Source: CAYRPN01 sp964426135
Lineage (GTDB): Bacteria > Planctomycetota > Phycisphaerae > Phycisphaerales > Phycisphaeraceae
Direction of reading: 5' to 3'
Assembly: GCA_964426135.1 (NCBI GenBank)
Contig: CAYRPN010000095.1
Coordinates: forward strand, 1 to 22,422
DNA: 22,422 bases
The notes beneath the pieces were generated by a model that worked only from the letters and a program-made list of their open reading frames with translations, had not been told where the DNA came from and searched no databases. The stretch's first letter is position 1; every line of letters begins with the position of its first letter. The position numbers and the translations under genes were made by a program. Shown piece by piece: positions 8,030 to 16,621 of this stretch.

Positions 8030-8043
8030 TGCGGCTAGCCGCA
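8030..8043. repeat. Perfect 14-bp palindrome next to attL
   Basis: TGCGGCTAGCCGCA lies 40 bp outside the left attachment repeat, on the chromosomal side. It could be part of the transcript end of the stress-protein gene; no T-tract follows. Confidence 0.4.
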
Positions 8044-8083
8044 ATACCATTCCGGTCGTGACCCGCCACCAGCGATGAAGGGA

Positions 8084-8127
8084 AATACACCCGGCAGGGC
8101 TCGAACCTGCAACCTTCGGTTCCGAAG
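8084..8127 (-). repeat. attL: displaced 3' fragment of tRNA-Arg(TCG)
   Basis: These 44 bp are identical to 21545-21588. They correspond to the tRNA from the anticodon loop through the discriminator base plus two bases. The upstream half of a tRNA is absent here, so this is the original chromosomal 3' end displaced by insertion, not a working tRNA. Confidence 0.93.
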
Positions 8128-8349
8128 GCGATCCGGCGATGCACCGAGATTCCGCAACCACTGAAAAGCAAGCATAATTCGAGCGTCCGGCTCTTGCAAG
8201 TCTTGTGTGTATTGCAGCAATCAACACCCGAATTCGTATATGGTGTACGGATGACAGAATTCCCACCGCTCGCGAAATCTTCGCCTTATTGATCCCGTGC
8301 GGTTCTGATTTCCGGCGAAGTCCGCCCGATAGTCGCCGTGCTTCAAATG

Positions 8350-8380
8350 AAAAACGGGCAGGCGCACATGCACCTGCCCG
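8350..8380 (-). terminator. Rho-independent terminator of the element's leftward operon
   Basis: Read on the minus strand, arms CGGGCAGG/CCTGCCCG extend inward to about 11-12 bp around a tiny loop (8355-8380), followed by five T residues (8350-8354). It lies about 95 bp after the last gene of the block and 223 bp inside attL. Confidence 0.8.
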
Positions 8381-8474
8381 CTAGTTGCGCTGCGACCTGT
8401 GACGTCGGCGCTATGTTGACGCTGAGATTTGTGCCTGAGACGGCGATTCGATCATACCTCGGACCACCCCCCTA

Positions 8475-8897
8475 TCAACCGGACGACTGCGTTCCTTCCT
8501 GCCGGGCCTGCGCCCGCGCGGCTGCCGCTTCTGCCAGATCCGGCGTGTCCTTGAAAGCCAAGTATCCGCCACCGAGGTGGCTGATGCAGTCACGGTCGGA
8601 CGACACCACGCAGATGACCCCGCCCTTGCTGTAGTCGTCCTCAGTCGCCATGACCTGAGGCTGCCCCATCTCGTCGTAAATGACGTCGGTTGGCAAGCCT
8701 TGCAACATGTGGAGCCGCGCCCGTACCCGATCCTGATCGTCGTACATGGTGAACTTTCTGCCTGGCACGTTGGGCAGGACCATGCGGCCGGCCAGCAGCA
8801 GGCTCATCGTCTCCTCCAAGGCTTCCACGCGCCGGCGGAGTGCGTCGGCCTCGACCTGGAGCTGGTCGCATCGGAGCTTGAGTTCCCGTCGCTTCAT
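8475..8897 (-). CDS. Coiled-coil protein of unknown function, last gene of the operon
   Basis: 140 aa. ATG at 8897 overlaps the stop of the giant upstream gene as ATGA, so translation is probably coupled. The N-terminal 40 residues (MKRRELKLRCDQLQVEADAL, then RRRVEALEETMSLLL) form a clear coiled coil. The middle (GRKFTMYDDQDRVRARLHML, then GLPTDVIYDEMGQPQVMATE) and the C-terminal part with GGVICVVSSDRDCISHLGGG look like a small beta-rich domain, followed by an Ala/Gln-rich helix. No family is recognised. Tight coupling suggests it works with, or is a partner or chaperone of, the 1,919-aa protein; this is inferred from position only. Confidence 0.75.
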   Translation of the reverse strand: MKRRELKLRCDQLQVEADALRRRVEALEETMSLLLAGRMVLPNVPGRKFTMYDDQDRVRARLHMLQGLPTDVIYDEMGQPQVMATEDDYSKGGVICVVSSDRDCISHLGGGYLAFKDTPDLAEAAAARAQARQEGTQSSG

Positions 8898-11800
8898 CGC
8901 TTGGCCTTTCGCTTCTTTGGTGTGTGAACGGCGTCGGCCCATGCGTCGAGCAGAGCGTCCCACGTCGTGAGCCGGTCGAACATTTCATCGCCGATCTTGG
9001 CGCGGAGCTCGTCAACGAGTGCCAGGTCCCCGCCTTTCATCAAGTCGGGCAGCAGCATCTTCCCGCGGAGCGAAGCCGCGATCGATTCAGAGTCCTTGCC
9101 GCCACCCAGGGCGTCGATGATGTGAGGCGCGGGGTCATCGCCTTGCTTCATTGCCTCCGTGGCGCGTCGGATCGCGCGACGCATGGCGATGTGTTCTTCT
9201 TCCTTCGCGTCGCCCACAGCTGGTTTACCGAGCTTGCGGACGCGAAATTTCCAATACTCGCGGATGGCCACGTCGCGGGCCTGATCGCGCTCGTCGAGTC
9301 CCAGCATGATCGCCGTCGTCTTGACAGCCTTGGTGATCGGCACGCTGGAGCGCAGGAAGGTCAGCACGCGCTCATCGAGACTCTGATCGCGATAGCGCCC
9401 CTGTTCGGTGAACATCAGGCGAAGCTCGTTGATGGCTGACAGAGGCAACATCATGCGGACAGCCGGGTCCCATGCGCTCTCGTTCTCGCCGGCGAACATG
9501 CGAAAGGCGGCATCAGCCGGGCCCGACAGCAGCGCGTACTTGGCAGCCTCGGCGACGAATGCCGCCGGATCGTCCTTGGCCTCTGTCAGTTTGAGCCACA
9601 GGGCGGTTGGACCGCCGACAGCCAGGGCCACAAGCAGCATGGCGCCGGCTCCGGCGGCGGCGTGACCGAAGTAGAACTGAGCGGCGACGGCGGCAGCGGC
9701 CATCGCTCGCTTGGGGTCGGTCCTGGCGTGCTTCAGCGCGTCGAACAACGTGCGGTTGACCCGACCGACGCGATCCATGGTGAATTGTCCGTACCGGTCG
9801 AATGCGATGAGCGTGCTGGCAAGCCTGCTGTTCGCTTTCCTGCTCATCTCCGCTTCGGTCTCCGTACTGCCCTGTGTCCAACCCGCGAAGCGAGACGCGA
9901 CGGCCTGGTAAAGCTCGTCGCTGGCGGTGCCCTTCATCAACGATTCGATCTCCGGCTTGGAGAAGTCAAGCAGTTCCAGACGTACGCGATCCAAGCTCCT
10001 GCCGCGGCCTTTCTTCAGGTCGCCGGCAAGGACCATCCCCGCGACGGCGGCATGAAGTTCGTTCAGTTCGTTGACTGGAATCGAACCGGTGGCGCGTAGA
10101 CCAAGCTCGCGGGCAATACGCGACACGGCTTCCCGGTTCGCTCCCGGCTGTGTCATCACGTTCATGACGTTGACGGTGCGAGCGCCGATCCGCGCCGTCT
10201 CAACTGCCGCAGTTCGGGGACTTCGCACGAGCCTGAACCACGCCCGCAGCCATCGACCAATACCGGCCATCGCGGGAGTCTTCGCCAGCGGCTCGGGCAT
10301 GTTGGGCAGCGCGGACATGGTGAGCAGCGCCGAACGATACAGGCCCAGCAGCATCCGCATCGTCCGCATGCCCTCATACGCCGCGGTGCCTGGATGGACG
10401 AGCCTGCCGGCCGCTTCGTCGATCGGCATGCCGTGAAGGGCGCGGAACAGGTTATCCGCCTCGACGCGCTTGCCACCCCTTTCCACGAAGTGATCGATCA
10501 TCGGCTTGCTGATGCTGCCGTCGATGTCTTGCCCGAAGACTTTCACGAACCCGAGCCGCAGCGCGGAGTTCTTCACGAGCGACGTCGTGGCTGAGTACGG
10601 ATCGGAGTGCAGCAGCGGGATCACCTGGCCGGCGATTCGCATGTGAGTCGGAAAGCGGTCGAACACGCGCAGGATTTCGAATGGTGCACGCTTGATGATG
10701 CTGCGGTGGCGAATCGTGTTCAGCTGCGCGAGGGCGACGGGCTGCGGGATTCCGTTGGCGTCGGCGAGAACCTGCGCGAGTGCGTTGTAAGCAGGGTTGC
10801 CCAGGCCGGCGCGAAGAATGTCGTGCAACTCGTACGTGGCCGATCGCAGCAACCTTTCTCCGCCCGGCGTCTTCTGGAACGGCATCCAGGCGTCCGCCTT
10901 CGAATCGTAAATCTTCATTCCAAGTTGTTCCGCCATCCGGCCCGTTCGTAGCACGAGTTTGCGATAACCCTCGACGATGCGGCGGGCCAGCGGATGCAGT
11001 GGCCGATTGTGCCGCGCTTCCACAGCGGACTGGAAGACGCTGAACCCGTAGTCCACGTCGGGCAGGTTCGACGCATTCCATTCGATCTCCTGCAACTCGC
11101 GCACGGCGCGGCGGGATCGCCTGCTGGCGCCGCCGGATGCTTTCTGAACGTCAGCGGCTCGCAGGGAGAGGTCGCCTTGGTAGCGGTGTGACGCATCCAC
11201 GGCTTTGCGGGCGAGTGTCGCGATGTGCTTGCCGACGTGCTTTCCCTGATCCTCGACGCGGCGAATCAGAGGCTTGGCCCACAAGTCGATGACCCACTTA
11301 CCGACCGAGCCGATGGCGGAGACCGGAGCCGTCACCGTGTGGAAGATCGTCCGTCCGATGCTATTGGCGACCTGCGCGATGGGGAATGCGCCAGTTTCAT
11401 CGCGGATGAAATCACCGATGAAGTCGCTGGGCTTGGATGGCGGGAACAGGTCGCCGGCTTCTTTGTCCTTGGGCGTCTGCTGATGACCGACAGCCTCTAC
11501 GCTGGTTGATGCGCCTTCGGAATGCTCACCGAGTTGCTGACCGCTGGTCTTGCCGAGGGCGGCTTTTGTCACTTCCTCGGCGGGGTTTGCGGCGGCTGCT
11601 CTTGCGATGACTCCGGTGGCGGCTTGGGGGCTTTCAACACGCCCTTCTCCACCAGATGCGGGAGCTGCTTGAACATGTCCGCCTTCTCCTTTTCGGTCAA
11701 TCGCTTGTAGGGCCGATCGGATTCCATTGATCGCCTCCTGCCTGATCTGAGCGACGTTGCCGCCCTTGGTGATCTGCTCGGCTGCGCGGTTGATGATGTC

Positions 11801-14653
11801 GCTGATGGGCCCGCGCGAGCCGGCGAGTTTGTCGAAGATGAACGACGCGACGGCTGAATCCTGCGCCCTCCTGCCGGCGGCTCCCGTGTCGATTGTACCC
11901 ACCTGCGTTTCCGCGAGAATCTTCGCACGCTCGGCCTGCGACACGAACTTGAACAGCCGGGCCTCGCGCCCCAGCGTCTTGCGCAGCCACGCGGTCAACT
12001 CCGCCTTGGCGACGAAGGTATTCACACCCTCGATGCTGTTGCCAAACAGGGTTCCTTGCTCCACCTGCACGGTGGGAGCCTGGCGGACCATCCGCACCAT
12101 CTCGGCGATCGCGTCGTCGTTCACCTCGCCGGTTCGCTTGCCCAGCGCTTGCATGAGCGCCTTCTGGCCGGCGTGATCCAGTTTGCCGATGATCGCCCCG
12201 CGCGTCGGCGTGATCTTGCCGCGCACCACATCGGCGAACAATTCCGGCGTCAGGTTGGCGAGTGAAACACCATCGGCGGCTTTCGACTCGCTCAGGTCGA
12301 TGCCCTGGCGGGAGAGCTGGTCGGGCGTGATGCCCGTGTCGCGGATGAACTTGGCCGCGTCGATCGCAGTGCCCCGGCCTTCGGCGATGTTGATCAGAGC
12401 GCCGATCGCGCGGGCCTGCGCTGCCGACTCCGCAGCGATGAATCGCACGTCCACGTTCGGCACGCCGTGACGTCGGGCGAGGTCAAGTCGATGGTGGCCG
12501 TTGACGACGTAGGTCTTGCCGTCCGCAGCATCGCGCCAGACGGTGAGGACACCGGCGAGGTTAGGGTCGTAGCGTTTCACGCCGCGCAGAGCGGTGCCCG
12601 CGCCGGCGGTGTTGGTGCCGAGTTTGAACTGGAACCGCTTCGGATCGGCGACGATCTCGGCGACGGGGTAGCTCTGCACAAGCTGCGGGGCATCGGGCGT
12701 CGGCTCGCGCGTGAGCATGCCGGCGGTGTCGATCGCCTTGCCTGACTGTGCCGTGGTGCGGCCTGCCGAATCGCCCTTGGCCGCGATGATCGGCTCAACC
12801 TGCTGCGCCTGCCGGAACTCCTCCAGCGTGACAACATCGCCGCGGCTCGCATTCCGGGCCGCTTGCTTTCCCTGTAACGCCGCCGGCTCTTGAACCGCCT
12901 GGGCGTCGCCGGAAGGCGTCGCAAACGACTGGGAGGGCAGCTGGCTGGCAGGCAACGAAGTTGCGGAAGCGGGCTGGTTCGGTTTCGCGAACGACCTCCC
13001 CACCTTCCGCCAGGTGACGACGGCCTCGCCTCCTTCGCCCAGCGGCTTCACGATTTCCATGTCCCAAAGCCCCATCTCCTGACGGCGCTTCGCCATGGCT
13101 GGCCACAGCGCCACGTTGCTGGCGAATGCCTCGGCTTCGTCGAGGCTGCCGAAGGTCAGCACGGGCCGGCCGTCCTCGTGGGTTTCCTGACGCTTGGGAG
13201 TCAGCGCAAGCTCTGCGGCCGGCGCGGGTGCCACAGCAGGCTTTGCTGACGCAGCTGTAGTCACAGGGGGCTGAACCGGGGGAGCCGCGGGGGGCGTTAT
13301 GGCGCGTTCCTGCGGTGGAGGGGTGACAGCAGGGACGACAGCCTCGGACGCGGCTGGGGGCGTTTCTACGGGCCGGGGGATGGGCCTGCCGGACTTTCGG
13401 GTTTCCAGGGCGTCGATGAGGGCTTGTCCGCCCGGCCCGCTGCGCCGCAAACGGGCAATCGTCTGGTCGATCTGGCTGGATGGGATCGCTTCCGCCCACT
13501 GGACAGCTTCCGGCGAAAGGCCGGTCTTGGCAGTGCTTGTCGTGGAACCTTTCGGTGCGACTTCCGGCACCGCCAATGCCGACGTGGGGCGGGCCTGGTA
13601 GCCACGGGCACCGAGCGCGGCACCCACCACGCTCAGGCCGACGTTGATGTAGTCGTCAAGGGTCTGCTCGCCACGGGTGAACCGTCCAATGGCGTCCGGA
13701 AGCATCATCACGCCACGACCGATCGCTCCGGCGTCCCCCGTTCGCGCGGCCTCCATCGCGCCGGCAGCAGCGCCGATCTCGGCGGCACCAGCAGATGCGG
13801 AAGCCACGCCCGCACCGACTCGGGCGACTCCCGTGCCCGCGCCCGCCGCCTCTGCCGCCCGACCGACCGCCTGGCCGACACGACCGGCAACGCCAGCGGC
13901 ACCAAGCGTTGTCACCAGCGGGTACACCTCGGTGAAGCCCTGTGTGATTCCCTCGACAATCTGGCCGCCCACCGTCCTGGGCGGTGCAATGGTCGCGTCG
14001 ATCTTTCGTGTGGCCTCCTGGAACCTGTCGTCTGGCGTCTCAGTCAAGTACGGGTTCGGTCCTCCGGCGATGAACTCACCAATTGCTCTGCCCACGGACT
14101 CGCCAGCCTGAACCGCCTTTCCAACTCCCTTCGCAATGCCGCGTGGAATGCCAACGGCGACGTCCTGCAGCGGCGTTCGGTGATCGGATCGAGGCATCGC
14201 CGGCAGCCCCGCCGTGATGTCGTAGCCCGGTGCAACAAATACAGGTCTGATGGGCGCGGAAGCGGCGACGGTTGCCTCTCTCCGCTGTTCGAACAGACGA
14301 TCCTTCTCGGCCATCGCCTGGGCAACATCCTCGCGGACCAACTTGCCAGCACCAATCGCAAAGCCGGTGACTGGATCAAACCGCGCCGTGCCCTCCGGCT
14401 CGACCATGCGCGGCTCAGGATCGACCACGGGGCGATCCGTGCCTCCACCCATGAACTCCTCGAACGAAACCGTCCGGGGCCGCTCTATCGTCGCCGAGTT
14501 CGGCGAAGGGCGAACCGAAGGCGACGAGAAGTCGTCGAAGTCGGCGCTCGCGCGCTTTGACGTGAAGTCCTCGAACGAAACTACCTCGCCGCGCCTTCGT
14601 TCAGACGCCGAGCGGGAGGTTCCTGCAAATTCATCGAATGTAATCGTTGCCAT
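8894..14653 (-). CDS. Giant phage polyvalent protein (1,919 aa) with ParB-like domain and large-protein C-terminal region
   Basis: The N-terminal 70 residues repeat a short acidic-aromatic motif four times: TFDEF (5-9), SFEDF (26-30), DFDDF (38-42) and SFEEF (63-67). Residues about 220-320 are Gly/Ala-rich and hydrophobic (VGRAAEAAGAGTGVARVGAG). About 350-500 is a Pro/Ala linker. Residues about 650-760 resemble a ParB/Srx-like nuclease domain (VAEIVADPKRFQFK, then NGHHRLDLARRHG near 717-727). The C-terminal 800 residues, with a hydrophobic stretch near 1655-1690, resemble the conserved C-terminal part of phage large polyvalent proteins (LPD38-like, from memory). Proteins of this type are proposed to enter the cell with phage DNA. 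ATG at 14653 has GAGG eight bases upstream; GTG at 14698, overlapping the previous stop, would add 15 residues. The intact 5.8-kb frame argues against extensive decay. Confidence 0.8.
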   Translation of the reverse strand: MATITFDEFAGTSRSASERRRGEVVSFEDFTSKRASADFDDFSSPSVRPSPNSATIERPRTVSFEEFMGGGTDRPVVDPEPRMVEPEGTARFDPVTGFAIGAGKLVREDVAQAMAEKDRLFEQRREATVAASAPIRPVFVAPGYDITAGLPAMPRSDHRTPLQDVAVGIPRGIAKGVGKAVQAGESVGRAIGEFIAGGPNPYLTETPDDRFQEATRKIDATIAPPRTVGGQIVEGITQGFTEVYPLVTTLGAAGVAGRVGQAVGRAAEAAGAGTGVARVGAGVASASAGAAEIGAAAGAMEAARTGDAGAIGRGVMMLPDAIGRFTRGEQTLDDYINVGLSVVGAALGARGYQARPTSALAVPEVAPKGSTTSTAKTGLSPEAVQWAEAIPSSQIDQTIARLRRSGPGGQALIDALETRKSGRPIPRPVETPPAASEAVVPAVTPPPQERAITPPAAPPVQPPVTTAASAKPAVAPAPAAELALTPKRQETHEDGRPVLTFGSLDEAEAFASNVALWPAMAKRRQEMGLWDMEIVKPLGEGGEAVVTWRKVGRSFAKPNQPASATSLPASQLPSQSFATPSGDAQAVQEPAALQGKQAARNASRGDVVTLEEFRQAQQVEPIIAAKGDSAGRTTAQSGKAIDTAGMLTREPTPDAPQLVQSYPVAEIVADPKRFQFKLGTNTAGAGTALRGVKRYDPNLAGVLTVWRDAADGKTYVVNGHHRLDLARRHGVPNVDVRFIAAESAAQARAIGALINIAEGRGTAIDAAKFIRDTGITPDQLSRQGIDLSESKAADGVSLANLTPELFADVVRGKITPTRGAIIGKLDHAGQKALMQALGKRTGEVNDDAIAEMVRMVRQAPTVQVEQGTLFGNSIEGVNTFVAKAELTAWLRKTLGREARLFKFVSQAERAKILAETQVGTIDTGAAGRRAQDSAVASFIFDKLAGSRGPISDIINRAAEQITKGGNVAQIRQEAINGIRSALQAIDRKGEGGHVQAAPASGGEGRVESPQAATGVIARAAAANPAEEVTKAALGKTSGQQLGEHSEGASTSVEAVGHQQTPKDKEAGDLFPPSKPSDFIGDFIRDETGAFPIAQVANSIGRTIFHTVTAPVSAIGSVGKWVIDLWAKPLIRRVEDQGKHVGKHIATLARKAVDASHRYQGDLSLRAADVQKASGGASRRSRRAVRELQEIEWNASNLPDVDYGFSVFQSAVEARHNRPLHPLARRIVEGYRKLVLRTGRMAEQLGMKIYDSKADAWMPFQKTPGGERLLRSATYELHDILRAGLGNPAYNALAQVLADANGIPQPVALAQLNTIRHRSIIKRAPFEILRVFDRFPTHMRIAGQVIPLLHSDPYSATTSLVKNSALRLGFVKVFGQDIDGSISKPMIDHFVERGGKRVEADNLFRALHGMPIDEAAGRLVHPGTAAYEGMRTMRMLLGLYRSALLTMSALPNMPEPLAKTPAMAGIGRWLRAWFRLVRSPRTAAVETARIGARTVNVMNVMTQPGANREAVSRIARELGLRATGSIPVNELNELHAAVAGMVLAGDLKKGRGRSLDRVRLELLDFSKPEIESLMKGTASDELYQAVASRFAGWTQGSTETEAEMSRKANSRLASTLIAFDRYGQFTMDRVGRVNRTLFDALKHARTDPKRAMAAAAVAAQFYFGHAAAGAGAMLLVALAVGGPTALWLKLTEAKDDPAAFVAEAAKYALLSGPADAAFRMFAGENESAWDPAVRMMLPLSAINELRLMFTEQGRYRDQSLDERVLTFLRSSVPITKAVKTTAIMLGLDERDQARDVAIREYWKFRVRKLGKPAVGDAKEEEHIAMRRAIRRATEAMKQGDDPAPHIIDALGGGKDSESIAASLRGKMLLPDLMKGGDLALVDELRAKIGDEMFDRLTTWDALLDAWADAVHTPKKRKAKR

Positions 14654-14694
14654 GGCATGCACCTCGTCAGCGATGACCGCACCGGCCGGGTAAC

Positions 14695-16197
14695 TCACTG
14701 AATCTCAAACTTGCCATCTCCCACGTACTTCGCCCGCCTGCCCTCGGAGTTGGTGTAAACCTTGCCTACTTCGAGTGAGTTCTTGTCTGCCGGCAGCGGA
14801 GTCGCCTTGCCGGATGTGCCGGCAGTGCCGTCCAACATGCCCGCCATCTCAGTTTCGAGGGCGTCGATGTCGCGTCGGATGCTTTCAGCAATCGCACGCT
14901 GTGCGGGATCCTTGCTCAGCGCGGGAACGCGGAGCGAGTCGTATAGCGCGTCGAGCCGGCGCTCGTGCAACTCGAACTTCTTCTGGTCGGTGTCACTCAT
15001 CCGCGACTTGATCTCCTCCGCCTGTGCGCGGGCGAGTTCCGCCGCCGCTTGCCGCTGGCCGGTGAGTGACGGGTCAGCGGCCCGGCCCGTGCCCGTCGTC
15101 GCGCCTGCCTTCGCCAGTTCGAGCTCGCGCTGATGTTGCTGCCCGGCGGCAGTATCGAGTCGCTGCTGTTCGCGCTGCGCCTCCAGCGTCGTTCCGCGAT
15201 CAATCGCGTCCTGGCCGGCGCGCATCTCGCCAACCTGCGAACGAAGAGATGAACCCTCGGGCGTGCTGTTCGCGATGATTTCCATCCGCCTCTGGAGCGG
15301 CCCTTGTCCGAGCACCACAGGCCGCGTCGGCGCGAAGTTCGTTGGGCGCATCGCCGCCACCGCCGCGCGGTCGGCCTGAGCCTGACGCGCCGCCGGGGAG
15401 TTCATCAGCGCCTCGTTCGCCGCGAGGATTTCCGCCCGGCGCTGGGCCAGCGACAGGTCGCCGCCGAAGCGCTGGTTCGCCAGACCAACCAGCGCCCCGC
15501 GCGTGTAGATGTCGCGCGTGTCCTGGTCGATGAACTGCGCGTTGGTCGGCACCGCGTTACGCACCATGTTCTCGCCGTCGATCTGGCGCTGAGCCGCCTG
15601 AACCTGCGGGCTGTTGAGCAGGCTGAGGCGGGCGTTCTGCTGCTCACCGGGCGTCGCGAACTGGTGCTGATGCTCGCCGGGAACAGGAGACGCCATGCCC
15701 GCGTCGATCGCCATGCCACGGTTCTCCACCGCGCGGGCCAGCGGACGAGGAAGCGGGCCGGGATCGCCAGTGTTGCCCTGCGCCCCCGGCGGCGCCGGCG
15801 CTACGATGGGGATCGCCGGGCGAGCCTTGATGGCGCTGGGCGCTTTGTTGGCGGCGAGCAGGGCGGCGCGGTCATCCTCGCGGGACACGCCCTTGGACAC
15901 TTCGAGTTGTGCCGCGGTGATCGCCCTTCGCCGGCGGTCAGCCTGCGCGAAGCCCGCTTCCTGCTGCTCGAACTCGCGCTGCTGGCGCTGCAGGTTCTGG
16001 TCGATGATCTGCTGCTTCCGCTCAGGGGCCATGCCGCCCGCCCGCCGGGGGCGCGGCGGAACCGGCGCGGAGTCAGCCTGTGGCGCGGCAGCGCGGGGGC
16101 GCTGGGGCAGCGGGGCGGGTTCGTCCTCGACTTGCGGCTGGCGGCGGGGACGGGGGTAGCCGTAGCTGGCAGGGTAGAGCGATGCGAAAGTTGGCAT
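14695..16197 (-). CDS. 500-aa coiled-coil protein, possible phage internal-virion-type protein
   Basis: The N-terminal 55 residues are rich in Pro, Arg and Gln and probably disordered. Residues about 55-95 (PERKQQIIDQNLQRQQREFE, then QQEAGFAQADRRRRA) and about 300-440 (AQREQQRLDTAAGQQHQREL, then ELARAQAEEIKSRMSDTDQK) are long charged helices or coiled coils. The last 25 residues (GKVYTNSEGRRAKYVGDGKF) look like a small beta domain often seen ending phage proteins. GGAG lies about 10 bases before the ATG. The stop overlaps a GTG of the giant gene. A coiled-coil protein followed by a giant multidomain protein recalls internal virion or ejection cassettes of podoviruses. That role is inferred from layout, not from a recognised domain. 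A tail-fibre or scaffold-like role is an alternative. Confidence 0.72.
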   Translation of the reverse strand: MPTFASLYPASYGYPRPRRQPQVEDEPAPLPQRPRAAAPQADSAPVPPRPRRAGGMAPERKQQIIDQNLQRQQREFEQQEAGFAQADRRRRAITAAQLEVSKGVSREDDRAALLAANKAPSAIKARPAIPIVAPAPPGAQGNTGDPGPLPRPLARAVENRGMAIDAGMASPVPGEHQHQFATPGEQQNARLSLLNSPQVQAAQRQIDGENMVRNAVPTNAQFIDQDTRDIYTRGALVGLANQRFGGDLSLAQRRAEILAANEALMNSPAARQAQADRAAVAAMRPTNFAPTRPVVLGQGPLQRRMEIIANSTPEGSSLRSQVGEMRAGQDAIDRGTTLEAQREQQRLDTAAGQQHQRELELAKAGATTGTGRAADPSLTGQRQAAAELARAQAEEIKSRMSDTDQKKFELHERRLDALYDSLRVPALSKDPAQRAIAESIRRDIDALETEMAGMLDGTAGTSGKATPLPADKNSLEVGKVYTNSEGRRAKYVGDGKFEIQ

Positions 16198-16211
16198 GGT
16201 GAATCACTCCG

Positions 16212-16420
16212 TCAGTTGGTCGAGCTTGCCGCAGTTGCGGGGCGCTCGTTGGGGGTCTGGTTCTCAGAATCGGCGAGCGTGATGCGGGTGCACTTCAGCG
16301 CGTAGCCGCGCCAGCTCTGTTTCAGCCAGCGTCGCAGACGCTGCATGCCCTGCGGGTCTTCCGGAGTCGCCGGGGCTTCCAGCGTCACGTCGTAGCGGGT
16401 TGTGCGAGTTTTTTTGGCAT
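16212..16420 (-). CDS. 69-aa small protein that needs a -1 frameshift at an A7 run
   Basis: The natural-looking protein sequence (RYDVTLEAPATPEDPQG, then MQRLRRWLKQSWRGYALKCT) ends at TGA 16214-16212 but has no ATG, GTG or TTG in its own frame before a stop. An ATG at 16420 in the neighbouring frame reads M-P-K-K through seven A residues (minus strand, 16415-16409) grouped as CC-A-AAA-AAA. A -1 slip there joins the frames and gives a 69-aa protein starting MPKKTRTTRYDVTLEAP. Without slippage only 11 residues are made. A base lost by mutation or a sequencing error in the A run explains the same data. Its stop overlaps the ribosome site of the 500-aa gene. The basic helix RLRRWLKQSWRGYALKC resembles small proteins seen in phage genomes; the function is unknown. 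Confidence 0.5.
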
Positions 16421-16572
16421 GTGTTCCCAGCGGTTACCCTTGGTGGCGGCGGTGCTGCCTCGGCATCCTGTCGTTCCCATTTCGCGAGTCTTGCGTTGCG
16501 TTCGTCATGGCGGGCTTTCTCGGCGGCGGCTAGGCGTTGTTGCTTTTCGAGTTCTCGACGGCGGAGCCGTCT

Positions 16573-16591
16573 TCCCCCTTCGCCAAGGGGG
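16573..16591. repeat. Short inverted repeat beside the iteron array
   Basis: CCCCC-TTCGCCAA-GGGGG-type hairpin just downstream of the winged-helix gene. From here to 16648 the plus strand is pyrimidine-rich and clearly less GC-rich than its surroundings. Confidence 0.45.
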
Positions 16592-16621
16592 TTAGGGGGT
16601 TTAGCTCCCTTCCTACTCCCT

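Noticed and set aside
8084..8127. A tRNA-Arg gene at the left end
   Set aside because: Only the 3' half is present; no acceptor 5' strand or D arm precedes it. It is the displaced attachment-site copy.
13424..14560. 378-codon plus-strand open frame
   Set aside because: Shadow of the giant polyvalent gene; composition is Arg/Gly/His-rich and no motif is seen.
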